64,000 bases of DNA. Source: Portulaca oleracea. Taxonomy: Eukaryota; Streptophyta; Magnoliopsida; Caryophyllales; Portulacaceae. Position 1 is the stretch's first letter; every line of letters begins with the position of its first letter. The position numbers and the translations under genes are program-made. Under the pieces are notes generated by a model. That model did not search any database and was not told the DNA's origin. It was given only the letters and a program-made list of their open reading frames with translations. The stretch covers positions 22,902,817 through 22,966,816 of the forward strand of contig CM055876.1 in the NCBI GenBank assembly GCA_029582165.1, in the 5' to 3' direction. Below are positions 1-12,567 of the stretch, piece by piece.

Positions 1-3000
1 GTTTGGGCGTCACTGCCGTATCCCCGAAGGAATACAAGACGAGAAAGGAAAACACAACTGTCTGCTAACGGTAACTACTAACAACTCAAAACAAACTTTA
101 AGAATTCATAACGAAAACAATATAAAAAAAACAAGGACTTCTAGACTCGTCGTCCTCACTTCTAATTCCCGTTCCCAACATTTAGATCTTCACCTGAAAT
201 CAAAACATTTCAAAAAATGAGGGGGAAATCTCAATAATGTCTACCCCTAACGTTTAAAACAATTTAAGTTCATTTCAATTCATTTTGGGGAGAGGGATCG
301 AATCAAACTTTTTACAAACCTTTAATCCCATACTGTTTCCGCAACCCAACCAATCCATATTTTATTGTGCGGGCGGGATACCACATCCCTTAAAGTAACC
401 AATATCATACCGGATCCCAGATCCTCTGCCTACCACAGGCTACGACCAGGGTCCCAGACCCTTTTGCCTACCACAGGCTACGACCAGGGTCCCAGACTCT
501 TTGCCTACCACAGGCTACGACCAGAATATCAAGAGTTCACATTTCCGCCTACCACAGGCTACGACCAGGGTCCGAGACCCTTTGCCTACCACAGGCTACG
601 ACCAGGGTCCCAGACCCTTTGCCTACCACAGGCTACGACCAGAATATCAAGAGTTCACATTTCCGCCTACCACAGGCTACGACCAGTGGTCCTGCACTTT
701 GCCTACCACAAAGCACACACTGAATATCAAGAGTTCACATTTCCGCCTACCACAGGCTACGACCAGATAAACCCGCTTAAAGTTTCACTTGAATTATTAG
801 TATCTTATGCAAAACTCAACTCACAACTCTCAAGTCAAACCCAACCCAGGTTATCAAAATGAGTATCAAAACTACTTATAAAAGACCATCATAATTTCTC
901 AACTCATAAACCAATAATCACAAATAAAACGCATAGTTATCCAAAACAAATGGTCACATTTCCACAAAAGTCCCCTTTCGGGATGCAATTATCAAAACAG
1001 ATTAGAAAACATTAAAACACATTTAAAGAGCATCCCGGTGGGGATTAGGGCATAGACAATTACCTGAATAACGTCACAGTACAGCAATAAGGAGAACACA
1101 CTTGAGCTCACTATCGTCACGCACTAACTCGGGCCTAGAATAAGAATAATTATCTAATCAAAACGCGTTATAACGAAGTTAGTATTAACTATCAACTACC
1201 TAACCCATCCCCTAGGAACACTTAGGTTCCTATCATTTATGATTTACACTTAACACACTCAAGGAATTATATAACAAGTTCACACATAAAATTTACTCAA
1301 CAATTTTCATAAATAAAAGCAAGCAGAGGACAGATTATAACGTTCATATAAAACGGGTCACAACTCGACTTCCCGACACCCTTTGGGTCTGGTTCAGGAC
1401 TTTTCGGAAACCTCGGGATGTCTACTAAAACTTCTATGTTGATGACCAAGCCCATATCAGTCCCGAAGGATTCTAAAAATACCCATCTTCCCAATTGGTC
1501 CAGATCTGACAGGTTCTGGTAAAACGGTTATAACTCGGGCTATACAAATCAAAAGTTCGATCCGTAAAATTCCTATGGTTCTTAACATCTAAGGGAACCT
1601 CCAGTCCAAAGGGTTCGATCAAAAGGTAACTACACTAGCCGTGGTGACTCGATCGTTAGACACTAACGAAACTGTCCCGTTAACGATTATTAATTAATTT
1701 GTCATTTCGGTTCTAACTTTTACCAATTGATCTCCGGGTTCTAATTTGGGTCTAAAATAATGACTAAGGTTAAAGTTTCTACCCTAATCCAACCATGGTC
1801 TCAAAGGTACCACTTATAACCAACAATTTAAACCTTTCTATGTAAAGAACTTAATAATAACGTAATAATAATACAAACACGTACTAGTCATATAATAGTA
1901 ACATAATTACGTAAAGTTCGAAATTTTAATCTACATAATACATTATTAACAATCGTAAAACAGTAGAAAAGCTTTTAAAAACTCTTTTTAAGAATTATAA
2001 CATAGTAGTAAAAAAAATACTAATACTAAAGAAAAACTATACGCACAATTATGAACGATAAACATAAAATACCTTTGAAAACTATACTCAACTTTATTTA
2101 AACTATCACGCGTATTAATAATCAATCAATTATAACCAAAAAAAAATATTTAGATTTATAATAAGGTAAATTAACTCTAATTCATTAACAAAAAAAATCA
2201 CCATTAACCCATCAGACAAGAACTCATAAAAAAAATTGAAACATACTCTTTCCATTCACGTACAAAACTTACACCATCCACTCCTAACATAATCAGCATG
2301 AACTTCCTCCAACCAAAACACATGCTTTATGAACATCATGCATGCTACGTAGCTAACATCAACAAGTAGAAACATATAAATACCTATCTTAGGGTATCTT
2401 AACATTGTACCTTTACTTTTCTATACATACATATCCTATACTAATATCAGGTTATCAAGAACAAGAAAACATAATATAAGTACTTCAACCAAGAACAAGA
2501 GGCGTGAAAGAAACAGGGGGGTTACGTGAGGGATTTCCGGCGGTTAGGGCGGTGCTGAGCGGTCGCTAGCGTCAGTGATGGTGGTGGTCGACGATCGAGC
2601 AAGATAACACGAGTGGCGGCGGCCGCGAGCGAACAGAGCAACACTCGACTGGGCGGCGCCACGACTCCGGTAGGCAGCGACCGCGTTGTGGTGGTCGGTG
2701 CGTCGGCTCTTGACGTCGGCGAAGCAGCGACAGTGGCGCGGTGATGGTGTGTCAGAGACCGGAATTGAACAGGGGTAGGGAGTGCGAAAACAAACGAGCG
2801 GGAGAAGAAAGAAAGGAGAGGGCCGGGGAAGAAGAAGAAGGGGAAATCCGGCGGTTATTGCGCCGAACTCCGACGTCTGAGCAGCGACCGCGATGGTCTT
2901 GGTGGGGCGCGAGGTGACAGCAGTGACTGGCGGCGCGACGCGGCGCGACCTAGCAAGAATCGAACGGAGGGAGAGCGAGAGTGAGTGCGAACGAGAAAGA

Positions 3001-3340
3001 GAGGGTGGAAGAGCGGTGGTTGCTGGGCTCGGGGCGGCGGCCGGCGACGCCGTTGATTGGAGGGGACGGCAGAGAGAAAAGAATCACGGTGTGTGTGTTG
3101 TGTTTGTGAGTTTGCTGTAGGTTTAACTAATCTAATACCCTCTAATCTCCCTCCTCTTAACAGATTAGTGATTCTAATCCAACTCTAACAACCTCCCTAA
3201 TCGACTACTAACTCAAATCTTAACCAACTCTATCTCAACTAAACCCCTATTACTACTGATATAATATATAATACTGATAATACTACTAATCCCCACATAA
3301 CAATATCACTCCCATGATTCTTCACGTAATAGGCATAGTA

Positions 3341-3374
<34 letters not shown>

Positions 3375-3736
3375 TAATCACATAGCAATTAATATTCACG
3401 TAATTAATCACATAACTCAATAATATTAATAGTAATACTACTAATAAAAAGAGTAAAACCAATAATACTAAACCCATGAAATTACCGATATACCCTTGTT
3501 AGTCTCTCACGATCCTACGAGCTCAAGCGTTAGCATAAATAAACACGAACGAGTAATAATAACAACGAAGTCAAACATAATATACTAACGACGTCACAGT
3601 CAACATCTTTGGATTTTTCGGGGTTTTACATTATTACCTTCTTAAAAGAAGTTTCGTCCTCGAAACTTAAACTTAACCCTAACGGTCCGGTAAGGAAACT
3701 AACGGTTTCATTCCTCCTAAAACTCAAGGTTTTACA
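1..3736 (-). repeat. LTR copy 1 of the tandem array (truncated by window edge)
   Basis: This is the outer 3' LTR in element orientation. About 85 bp of its end is missing to the left of the window, judging from LTR copy 2. It holds a minisatellite (427-775), an AT-rich core, a GC-rich block (about 2505-3119) and a (TAA)n tract near 3343-3373. It ends in TTTTACA at 3736, the minus-strand TGTAAAA start. By eye it is nearly identical to copies 2 and 3 outside the minisatellite and the GC-rich block. It has no convincing ORF. Confidence 0.8.
427..775. repeat. Minisatellite in LTR copy 1
   Basis: About nine units built on CCTACCACAGGCTACGACC. Spacers alternate between a GGGTCCCAGACCC-type and an AATATCAAGAGTTCACATTT-type, giving units of roughly 37-44 bp. 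ORFs across it are repeat artefacts. Confidence 0.9.
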
Positions 3737-3890
3737 TCATTACCTTCTTAAAAGAAGTTTCGTCCTCGAAACTTAAACTTAACACCAACGGTCTGCCAGA
3801 CGGAACTAACGGCGGCCTTAACCAAAACTCGGGGTTTTACATTATTACCCTCTTTTAAAGAGTTTCGTCCTCGAAACTCGACGCATCTTA
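3620..3890 (-). repeat. Triplicated LTR/polypurine junction module
   Basis: Three ~105 bp direct repeats each begin GGTTTTACAT(T/C)ATTACC and continue into AGTTTCGTCCTCGAAACT. On the minus strand the latter is the TTTCGAGGACGAAA sequence that precedes the 3' LTR in many plant Ty3-type elements. Module 1 lies inside the LTR; modules 2 and 3 lie in the interior. The same triplet occurs at about 8028-8290. At the right end of the array only module 1 is present, followed directly by the terminus. Confidence 0.75.
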
Positions 3891-4369
3891 TGTGTTGAAA
3901 AGGTGTGGATGCCTCGATCCTTTATCCTCCATGGCTTCCGAGATGTCTTCAGTTGTGGCATATACCATTTCACTGGAAGGACGTCTGTGAATCAACTTCT
4001 CTCAGCAATCTAGAATATCCTGCGGTTGTTCCCTGTAGGTCTGGTCCACTTAGCCTCCGAATTTTCATCGGAGGTCTTCTGGTTTTAGGCCCTCCTCGGG
4101 GCTGTAGTCCGTACCCACCTCGGGTTTTCAAGTCTTTAACAGAAGCTTGGGTCAGGTACTCATAGCGACGACGACAATATACAACCCAACATATGAAAAA
4201 TAAAATAATCAAGCACGCAATTGCAATGTATAAGAAATCCAAGAAACAGACAAACATTCCATACCCCCATCCTACACTCATCACTCCGAACGTAGCATCC
4301 TAAGGTCTAACTAAACCTAAGGGACACTTAGGAGCTACCAGGTCGCAATCCAGAGCTCTGATACCATTC
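3737..4369 (-). mobile_element. Internal region 1 of the long-LTR element
   Basis: A 633 bp interior between two LTRs. Read on the minus strand it starts with the primer-binding site at 4350-4366 and ends with two copies of the polypurine/LTR-junction module (near 3833-3890 and 3737-3775). The short ORFs on both strands show no retroelement domain that I recognise. Confidence 0.75.
4350..4366 (-). promoter_or_regulatory. Primer-binding site (tRNA-iMet type)
   Basis: The minus strand reads TGGTATCAGAGCTCTGG, the usual plant LTR-retrotransposon PBS, three bases inside the LTR edge at 4370. Confidence 0.85.
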
Positions 4370-7300
4370 TATAACGCCCCGGAAATTCAATTATAGAAAA
4401 GTCAAAGTCAAACTAACGTTAACAGACAAAACTTAGCGGAAGACTTCAAATTTAGTTTGGGCGTCACTGCCGTATCCCCGAAAGAATACAAGGCGAGAAA
4501 GGAAAACACAACTGTCTGCTAACGGTAACTACTAACAACTCAAAACAAACTTTAAGAATTCATAACGAAAAAAATATAAAAGATTCAAAGACTTCTAGAC
4601 TTGTCATCCTCACTTCTAATTCCCGTTCCCAGCATTTAGATCTTCACCTGAAATCAAAACATTTCAGAAAATGAGGGGGAAATCTCAATAATGTCTACCC
4701 CTAACGTTTAAAACAGTTTAAGTTCATTTCAATTCATTTTGGGGAGAGGGATCGAATCAAACTTTTTACAAACCTTTAATCCCATACTGTTTCCTCAACC
4801 CAACCAATCCATATTTTATTGTGCGGGCGGGATACCACATCCCTTAAAGTAACCAATATCATACCGGATCACAGATCCTCTGCCTACAACAGGCTACGAC
4901 TAGGGTCCCAGACCCTTTTGCCTACCACAGGCTACGACCGGTGGTCCTGCACTTTGCCTACCACATGCTACGACCATTATATCAAGAGTTCACATTTCCG
5001 CCTACCACAGGCTACGACCAGGGTCCTTGACCCTTTGCCTACCACAAAGCTCGACGAATATCAAGAGTTCACATTTCCGCCTACCACGAGCTACGACTGA
5101 GGTCCTGGACCCTTTGCCTACCACAGCTCGACGAATATCAAGAGTTCACATTTCCGCCTACAACAGGCTACGACCAGATAAACCCGCTTAAAGTTTCACT
5201 TGAATTATTAGTATCTTATGCAAAACTCAACTCACAACTCTCAAGTCAAACCCAACCCAGGTTATCAAAATGAGTATCAAAACTACTTATAAAAGACCAT
5301 CATCATTTCTCAACTCATAAACCAATAATCACAAATAAAAGCATAGTTATCCAAAACAAATGGTCACATTTCACAAAAGTCCCCTTTCGGGATGCAATTA
5401 TCAAAACAGATTAGAAAACATTAAAACACATTTAAAGAGCATCCCGGTGGGGATTAGGGCATAGACAATTACCTGAATAACGTCACAGTAGCAATAAGGA
5501 GAACACACTTGAGCTCACTATCGTCACGCACTAACTCGGGCCTAGAATAAGAATAATTATCTAATCAAAACGCGTTATAACGAAGTTAGTATTAACTATC
5601 AACTACCTAACCCATCCCCTAGGAACACTTAGGTTCCTATCATTTATGATTTACACTTAACACACTCAAGGAATTATATAACAAGTTCACACATAAAATT
5701 TACTCAACAATTTTCATAAATAAAAGCAAGCAGAGGACAGATTATAACGTTCACATAAAACGGGTCACAACTCGACTTCCCGACACCCTTTGGGTCTGGT
5801 TCAGGACTTTTCGGAAACCTCGGGATGTCTACTAAAACTTCTATGTTGATGACCAAGCCCATATCAGTCCCGAAGGATTCTAAAAATACCAATCTTCCCA
5901 ATTGGTCCAGATCTGACAGGTTCTGGTAAAACGGTTATAACTCGGGCTATACAAATCAAAAGTTCGATCCGTAAAATTCCTATGGTTCTTAACATCTAAG
6001 GGAACCTCCAGTCCAAAGGGTTTGATCAAAAGGTAACTACACTAGCCGTGGTGACTCGATCTTTAGACACTAACGAAACTGTCCCGTTAACGATTATTAA
6101 TTAATTTGTCATTTCGGTTCTAACTTTTACCAATTGATCTCCGGGTTCTAATTTGGGTCTAAAATAATGACTAAGGTTAAAGTTTCTACCCTAATCCAAC
6201 CATGGACTCAAAGGTACCACTTATAACCAACAATTTAAACCTTTCTATGTAAAGAACTTAATAATAACGTAATAATAATACAAACACGTACTAGTCATAT
6301 AATAGTAACATAATTACGTAAAGTTCGAAATTTTAATCTACATAATACATTATTAACAATCGCAAAACAGTAGAAAAGCTTTTAAAAACTCTTTTTAAGA
6401 ATTATAACATAGTAGTAAAAAAAATACTAATACTAAAGAAAAACTATACGCACAATTATGAACGATAAACATAAAATACCTTTGAAAACTATACTCAACT
6501 TTATCTAAACTATCACGCGTATTAATAATCAATCAATTATAACCAAAAAAAAAATATTTAGATTTATAATAAGGTAAATTAACTCTAATTCATTAACAAA
6601 AAAAATCACCATTAACCCATCAGACAAGAACTCATAAAAAAAATTGAAACATACTCTTTCCATTCACGTACAAAACTTACACCATCCACTCCTAACATAA
6701 TCAGCATGAACTTCCTCCAACCAAAACACATGCTTTATGAACATCATGCATGCTACGTAGCTAACATCAACAAGTAGAAACATATAAATACCTATCTTAG
6801 GGTATCTTAACATTGTACCTTTACTTTTCTATACATACATATCCTATACTAATATCAGGTTATCAAGAACAAGAAAACATAATATAAGTACTTCAACCAA
6901 GAACAAGAGGCGTGAAAGAAACAGGGGGTTACGTGAGGGATTTCCGGCGGTTAGGGCGGTGCTGAGCGGTCGCTAGCGTCAGTGATGGTGGTCCGAACAG
7001 TCGGAGCAGTAACACGAGTGGCAGCAGCGCGAACAGGGCACCGCAGCGGCGAAACAGAGCAACACTCGACTGGGCGGCGCCACGACTCCGGTAGGCAGCG
7101 ACCGCGTTGTGGTGGTCGGTGCGTCGGCTCTTGACGTCGGCGAAGCAGCAACAGCGACGGTGGCGCGGTGATGGTGCGTCAGAGACCGGAATTGAACAGG
7201 GGTAGGGAGTGCGAAAACAAACGAGCGGGAGAAGAAAGAAAGGAGAGGGCCGGGGAAGAAGAAGAAGGGGAAATCCGGCGGTTATTGCGCCGAACTCCGA

Positions 7301-7757
7301 CGTCTGAGCAGCGACCGCGATGGTCTTGGTGGGGTGCGAGGTGACAGCAGTGACTGGCGGCGCGACGCGGCGCGACCTAGCAAGAATCGAACGGAGGGAG
7401 AGCGAGTGAGTGCGAGCGAAGAGAGGGTGGAAGAGCGGTGGTTCTTTGGGCTCGGGCGTGGCGACGCCGTTGATTGGAGGGGACGGCAGAGAGAAAAGAA
7501 TCACGGTGTGTGTGTGTTGTGTTTGTGAGTTTGCTGTAGGTTTAACTAATCTAATACCCTCTAATCTCCCTCCTCTTAACAGATTAGTGATTCTAATCCA
7601 ACTCTAACAACCTCCTAATCGACTACTAACTCAAATCTTAACCAACTCTATCTCAACTAAACCCTATTACTACTGATATAATATATAATACTGATAATAC
7701 TACTAATCCCCACATAACAATATCACTCCCATGATTCTTCACGTAATAGGCATAGTA

Positions 7758-7788
<31 letters not shown>

Positions 7789-8140
7789 TAATCACATAGC
7801 AATTAATATTCACGTAATTAATCACATAACTCAATAATATTAATAGTAATACTACTAATAAAAAGAGTAAAACCAATAATACTAAACCCATGAAATTACC
7901 GATATACCCTTGTTAGTCTCTCACGATCCTACGAGCTCAAGCGTTAGCATAAATAAACACGAGTAATAATAACAACGAAGTCAAACATAATATACTAACG
8001 ACGTCATCAACATCTTTGGATTTTTGGTTTTACATTATTACCTTCTTAAAAGAAGTTTCGTCCTCGAAACTTAAACTTAACCCTAACGGTCCGGTAAGGA
8101 AACTAACGGTTTCATTCCTCCTAAAACTCAAGGTTTTACA
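4370..8140 (-). repeat. LTR copy 2 of the tandem array
   Basis: A complete 3771 bp LTR shared by the two units. On the plus strand it starts TATAACGCCCCGG (a mutated TGTAAC terminus) and ends AAGGTTTTACA. It carries the minisatellite at 4881-5181, a GC-rich block at 6905-7520 and a (TAA)n tract near 7758-7788. Near 8020 it lacks about 8 bases found in copies 1 and 3. Confidence 0.85.
4881..5181. repeat. Minisatellite in LTR copy 2
   Basis: About eight units of the same family, clearly more degenerate (for example AAGCTCGACGA and GAGCTACGACT variants) than in copies 1 and 3. Confidence 0.88.
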
Positions 8141-8772
8141 TCATTACCTTCTTAAAAGAAGTTTCGTCCTCGAAACTTAAACTTAACACCAACGGTCTGC
8201 CAGACGGAACTAACGGCGGCCTTAACCAAAACTCGGGGTTTTACATTATTACCCTCTTTTAAAGAGTTTCGTCCTCGAAACTCGACGCATCTTATGTGTT
8301 GAAAAGGTGTGGATGCCTCGATCCTTTATCCTCCATGGCTTCCGAGATGTCTTCAGTTGTGGCATATACCATTTCACTGGAAGGACGTCTGTGAATCAAC
8401 TTCTCTCAGCAATCTAGAATATCCTGCGGTTGTTCCCTGTAGTTCTGGTCCACTTAGCCTCCGAATTTTCATCGGAGGTCTTCTGGTTTTAGGCCCTCCT
8501 CGGGGCTGTAGTCCGTACCCACCTCGGGTTATAAGTCTTTAACAGAAGCTTGGGTCAGGTACTCATAGCGACGACGACGATATACAACCCAACATATGAA
8601 AAATAAAATAATCAAGCACGCACTTGCAATGTATAAGAAATCCAAGAAACAGACAAACATTCCATACCCCCATCCTACACTCATCACTCCGAACGTAGCA
8701 TCCTAAGGTCTAACTAAACCTAAGGGACACTTAGGAGCTACCAGGTCGCAATCCAGAGCTCTGATACCATTC
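8141..8772 (-). mobile_element. Internal region 2 of the long-LTR element
   Basis: A 632 bp interior almost identical to the one at 3737-4369, with the same two junction modules and PBS. No coding domain is visible. Confidence 0.75.
8753..8769 (-). promoter_or_regulatory. Primer-binding site (tRNA-iMet type), second unit
   Basis: The same 17-base PBS as at 4350-4366, again three bases from the adjacent LTR edge (8773). Confidence 0.85.
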
Positions 8773-11700
8773 TATAACGCCCCGGAAATTCAATTATAGA
8801 AAAGTCAAAGTCAAACTAACGTTAACAGACAAAACTTAGCGGAAGACTTCAAATTTAGTTTGGGCGTCACTGCCGTATCCCCGAAAGAATACAAGGCGAG
8901 AAAGGAAAACACAACTGTCTGCTAACGGTAACTACTAACAACTCAAAACAAACTTTAAGAATTCATAACGAAAACAATATAAAAGATTCAAGGACTTCTA
9001 GACTCGTCGTCCTCACTTCTAATTCCCGTTCCCAGCATTTAGATCTTCACCTGAAATCAAAACATTTCAGAAAATGAGGGGGAAATCTCAATAATGTCTA
9101 CCCCTAACGTTTAAAACAGTTTAAGTTCATTTCAATTCATTTTGGGGAGAGGGATCGAATCAAACTTTTTACAAACCTTTAATCCCATACTGTTTTCCTC
9201 AACCCAACCAATCCATATTTTATTGTGCGGGCGGGATACCACATCCCTTAAAGTAACCAATATCATACCGGATCCCAGACCCTTTTGCCTACCACAGGCT
9301 ACGACCGTGGTCCTGCACCCTTTGCCTACCACGCTACGACCAGGTCCTGCACTTTGCCTACCACAGGCTACGACCAGAATATCAAGAGTTCACATTTCCG
9401 CCTACCACAGGCTACGACCAGGGTCCCAGACCCTTTGCCTACCACAGGCTACGACCAGGGTCCCAGACCCTTTGCCTACCACAGGCTACGACCAGAATAT
9501 CAAGAGTTCACATTTCCGCCTACCACAGGCTACGACCAGGGTCCCAGACCCTTTGCCTACCACAGGCTACGACCAGAATATCAAGAGTTCACATTTCCGC
9601 CTACCACAGGCTACGACCAGATAAACCCGCTTAAAGTTTCACTTGAATTATTAGTATCTTATGCAAAACTCAACTCACAACTCTCAAGTCAAACCCAACC
9701 CAGGTTATCAAAATGAGTATCAAAACTACTTATAAAAGACCATCATAATTTCTCAACTCATAAACCAATAATCACAAATAAAACGCATAGTTATCCAAAA
9801 TAGATGGTCACATTTCCACAAAAGTCCCCTTTCGGGATGCAATTATCAAAACAGATTAGAAAACATTAAAACACATTTAAAGAGCATCCCGGTGGGGATT
9901 AGGGCATAGACAATTACCTGAATAACGTCACAGTATAGCAATAAGGAGAACACACTTGAGCTCACTATCGTCACGCACTAACTCGGGCCTAGAATAAGAA
10001 TAATTATCTAATCAAAACGCGTTATAACGAAGTTAGTATTAACTATCAACTACCTAACCCATCCCCTAGGAACACTTAGGTTCCTATCATTTATGATTTA
10101 CACTTAACACACTCAAGGAATTATATAACAAGTTCACACATAAAATTTACTCAACAATTTTCATAAATAAAAGCAAGCAGAGGACAGATTATAACGTTCA
10201 CATAAAACGGGTCACAACTCGACTTCCCGACACCCTTTGGGTCTGGTTCAGGACTTTTCGGAAACCTCTGGATGTCTACTAAAACTTCTATGTTGATGAC
10301 CAAGCCCATATCAGTCCCGAAGGATTCTAAAAATACCCATCTTCCCAATTGGTCCAGATCTGACAGGTTCTGGTAAAACGGTTATAACTCGGGCTATACA
10401 AATCAAACGTTCGATCCGTAAAATTCCTATGGTTCCTAACATCTAAGGGAACCTCCAGTCCAAAGGGTTCGATCAAAAGGTAACTACACTAGCCGTGGTG
10501 ACTCGATCTTTAGACACTAACGAAACTGTCCCGTTAACGATTATTAATTAATTTGTCATTTCGGTTCTAACTTTTACCAATTGATCTCCGGGTTCTAATT
10601 TGGGTCTAAAATAATGACTAAGGTTAAAGTTTCTACCCTAATCCAACCATGGTCTCAAAGGTACCACTTATAACCAACAATTTAAACCTTTCTATGTAAA
10701 GAACTTAATAATAACGTAATAATAATACAAACACGTACTAGTCATATAATAGTAACATAATTACGTAAAGTTCGAAATTTTAATCTACATAATACATTAT
10801 TAACAATCGTAAAACAGTAGAAAAGCTTTTAAAAACTCTTTTTAAGAATTATAACATAGTAGTAAAAAAAAATACTAATACTAAAGAAAAACTTTACGCA
10901 CAATTATGAACGATAAACATAAAATACCTTTGAAAACTATACTCAACTTTATCTAAACTATCACGCGTATTAATAATCAATCAATTATAACCAAAAAAAA
11001 ATATTTAGATTTATAATAAGGTAAATTAACTCTAATTCATTAACAAAAAAAATCACCATTAACCCATCAGACAAGAACTCATAAAAAAAATTGAAACATA
11101 CTCTTTCCATTCATGTACAAAACTTACACCATCCACTCCTAACATAATCAGCATGAACTTCCTCCAACCAAAACACATGCTTTATGAACATCATGCATGC
11201 TACGTAGCTAACATCAACAAGTAGAAACATATAAATACCTATCTTAGGGTATCTTAACATTGTACCTTTACTTTTCTATACATACATATCCTATACTAAT
11301 ATCAGGTTATCAAGAACAAGAAAACATAATATAAGTACTTCAACCAAGAACAAGAGGCGTGAAAGAAACAGGGGGGTTACGTGAGGGATTTCCGGCGGTT
11401 AGGCGATCTTGGCGGTCGCTAAGCGTCGATGATGGTGGTCGAACAATCGGAGCGATAACACGAGTGGCGGCCAGCGAGAACACCGCGGCGAAACAGAGCA
11501 ACACTCGATGGCGCGCCACGACTCCGTGGCGAGGCCCGCGTTGTGGTGGTATGCGTCGGCTCTTGGCGTCGTGGCGAACAATGACGGTGGCGCGGTGATG
11601 GTGCGTCGAGACCGGAATTGAACAGGGTAGGAGTGCGAAAACAAACGGCGGGAGAAGAAAGAAAGGAGAGGGTCGGGAAGAAGAAGAAGGAAATCGGCGG

Positions 11701-12168
11701 TTATTGCGCGAACTCCGACGTCTGGCGGCGACGCGATGGTCTTGGTGGGGCGCGAGGTGACAAGCGATGTGGATGGCGCGGCGCGACCTAGCAAGAATCG
11801 AGCGGAGGGAGAGCGAGAGTGAGCGAGCGAAAGAGAGGTGGAAGAGCGGTGGTTCTTTGGGCTCGGGCGGCGACGCCGTTGATTGGAGGGGACGGCAGAG
11901 AGAAAAGAATCACGGTGTGTGTGTGTTGTGTTTGTGAGTTTGCTGTAGGTTTAACTAATCTAATACCCTCTAATCTCCCTCCTCTTAACAGATTAGTGAT
12001 TCTAATCCAACTCTAACAACCTCCCTAATCGACTACTAACTCAAATCTTAACCAACTCTATCTCAACTAAACCCCTATTACTACTGATATAATATATAAT
12101 ACTGATAATACTACTAATCCCCACATAACAATATCACTCCCATGATTCTTCACGTAATAGGCATAGTA

Positions 12169-12205
<37 letters not shown>

Positions 12206-12567
12206 TAATCACATAGCAATTAATATTCACGTAATTAATCACATAACTCAATAATATTAATAGTAATACTACTAATAAAAAGAGTAAAACCAATAATACT
12301 AAACCCATGAAATTACCGATATACCCTTGTTAGTCTCTCACGATCCTACGAGCTCAAGCGTTAGCATAAATAAACACGAACGAGTAATAATAACAACGAA
12401 GTCAAACATAATATACTAACGACGTCACAGTCAACATCTTTGGATTTTTCGGGGTTTTACATTATTACCTTCTTAAAAGAAGTTTTGTCCTCGAAACTTA
12501 AACTTAACCCTAACGGTCCGGTAAGGAAACTAACGGTTTCATTCCTCCTAAAACTCAAGGTTTTACA
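8773..12567 (-). repeat. LTR copy 3 of the tandem array (outer 5' LTR)
   Basis: A 3795 bp LTR whose outer end, minus-strand TGTAAAACC at 12567, marks the array boundary; the following DNA is unrelated AT-rich sequence. It has a minisatellite at 9286-9621 and a (TAA)n tract near 12170-12203. Its GC-rich block (about 11355-11945) differs from copies 1 and 2 by many small indels, although the rest of the LTR is nearly identical. Confidence 0.85.
9286..9621. repeat. Minisatellite in LTR copy 3
   Basis: About nine units of the same family. Most match the CCTACCACAGGCTACGACC core exactly; the second unit has a small internal deletion. Confidence 0.9.

Larger units (their letters stand above)
1..12567 (-). 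mobile_element. Tandem non-autonomous long-LTR retrotransposon array (LARD-like)
   Basis: Three copies of a ~3.8 kb LTR alternate with two ~630 bp internal regions in the order LTR-internal-LTR-internal-LTR. The repeat period is 4454 bp and then about 4404 bp: the sequence at 1 recurs at 4455 and near 8859. Orientation is minus, because a tRNA-Met type primer-binding site (TGGTATCAGAGC on the minus strand) adjoins each LTR edge, and the motif pairing TTTCGAGGACGAAA with the TGTAAAACC LTR start lies at the other edge. No gag, protease, RT or integrase is visible, so the element must have moved with enzymes from another element. The right terminus is 12567, where similarity stops at a terminal CA followed by GTTAT. 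The left terminus is outside the window, so the target duplication cannot be tested. Such arrays are known to form by recombination between LTRs; the large-LTR/tiny-interior class is close to LARDs, but with a much shorter interior. Confidence 0.85.

Noticed and set aside
427..775. CRISPR-like array of repeats and spacers
   Set aside because: Plant nuclear context; the spacers are themselves only two or three repeated types, and it lies inside an LTR. It is a minisatellite.
365..862. 165-residue ORF over the minisatellite (also 501-770, 9142-9624, 9285-9716)
   Set aside because: The translation is just the repeated unit read through; repeated in LTRs with different frames and lengths, with no domain.
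1297..1494. 65-residue minus ORF conserved in all three LTRs (also 5704-5901, 10151-10348)
   Set aside because: Conservation is explained by the near identity of the LTR copies; no recognised domain.
6929..7504. 191-residue minus ORF in the GC-rich LTR block
   Set aside because: Composition-driven Pro/Leu/Arg-rich translation, intact only in copy 2 and broken in the others; likely a leader region.
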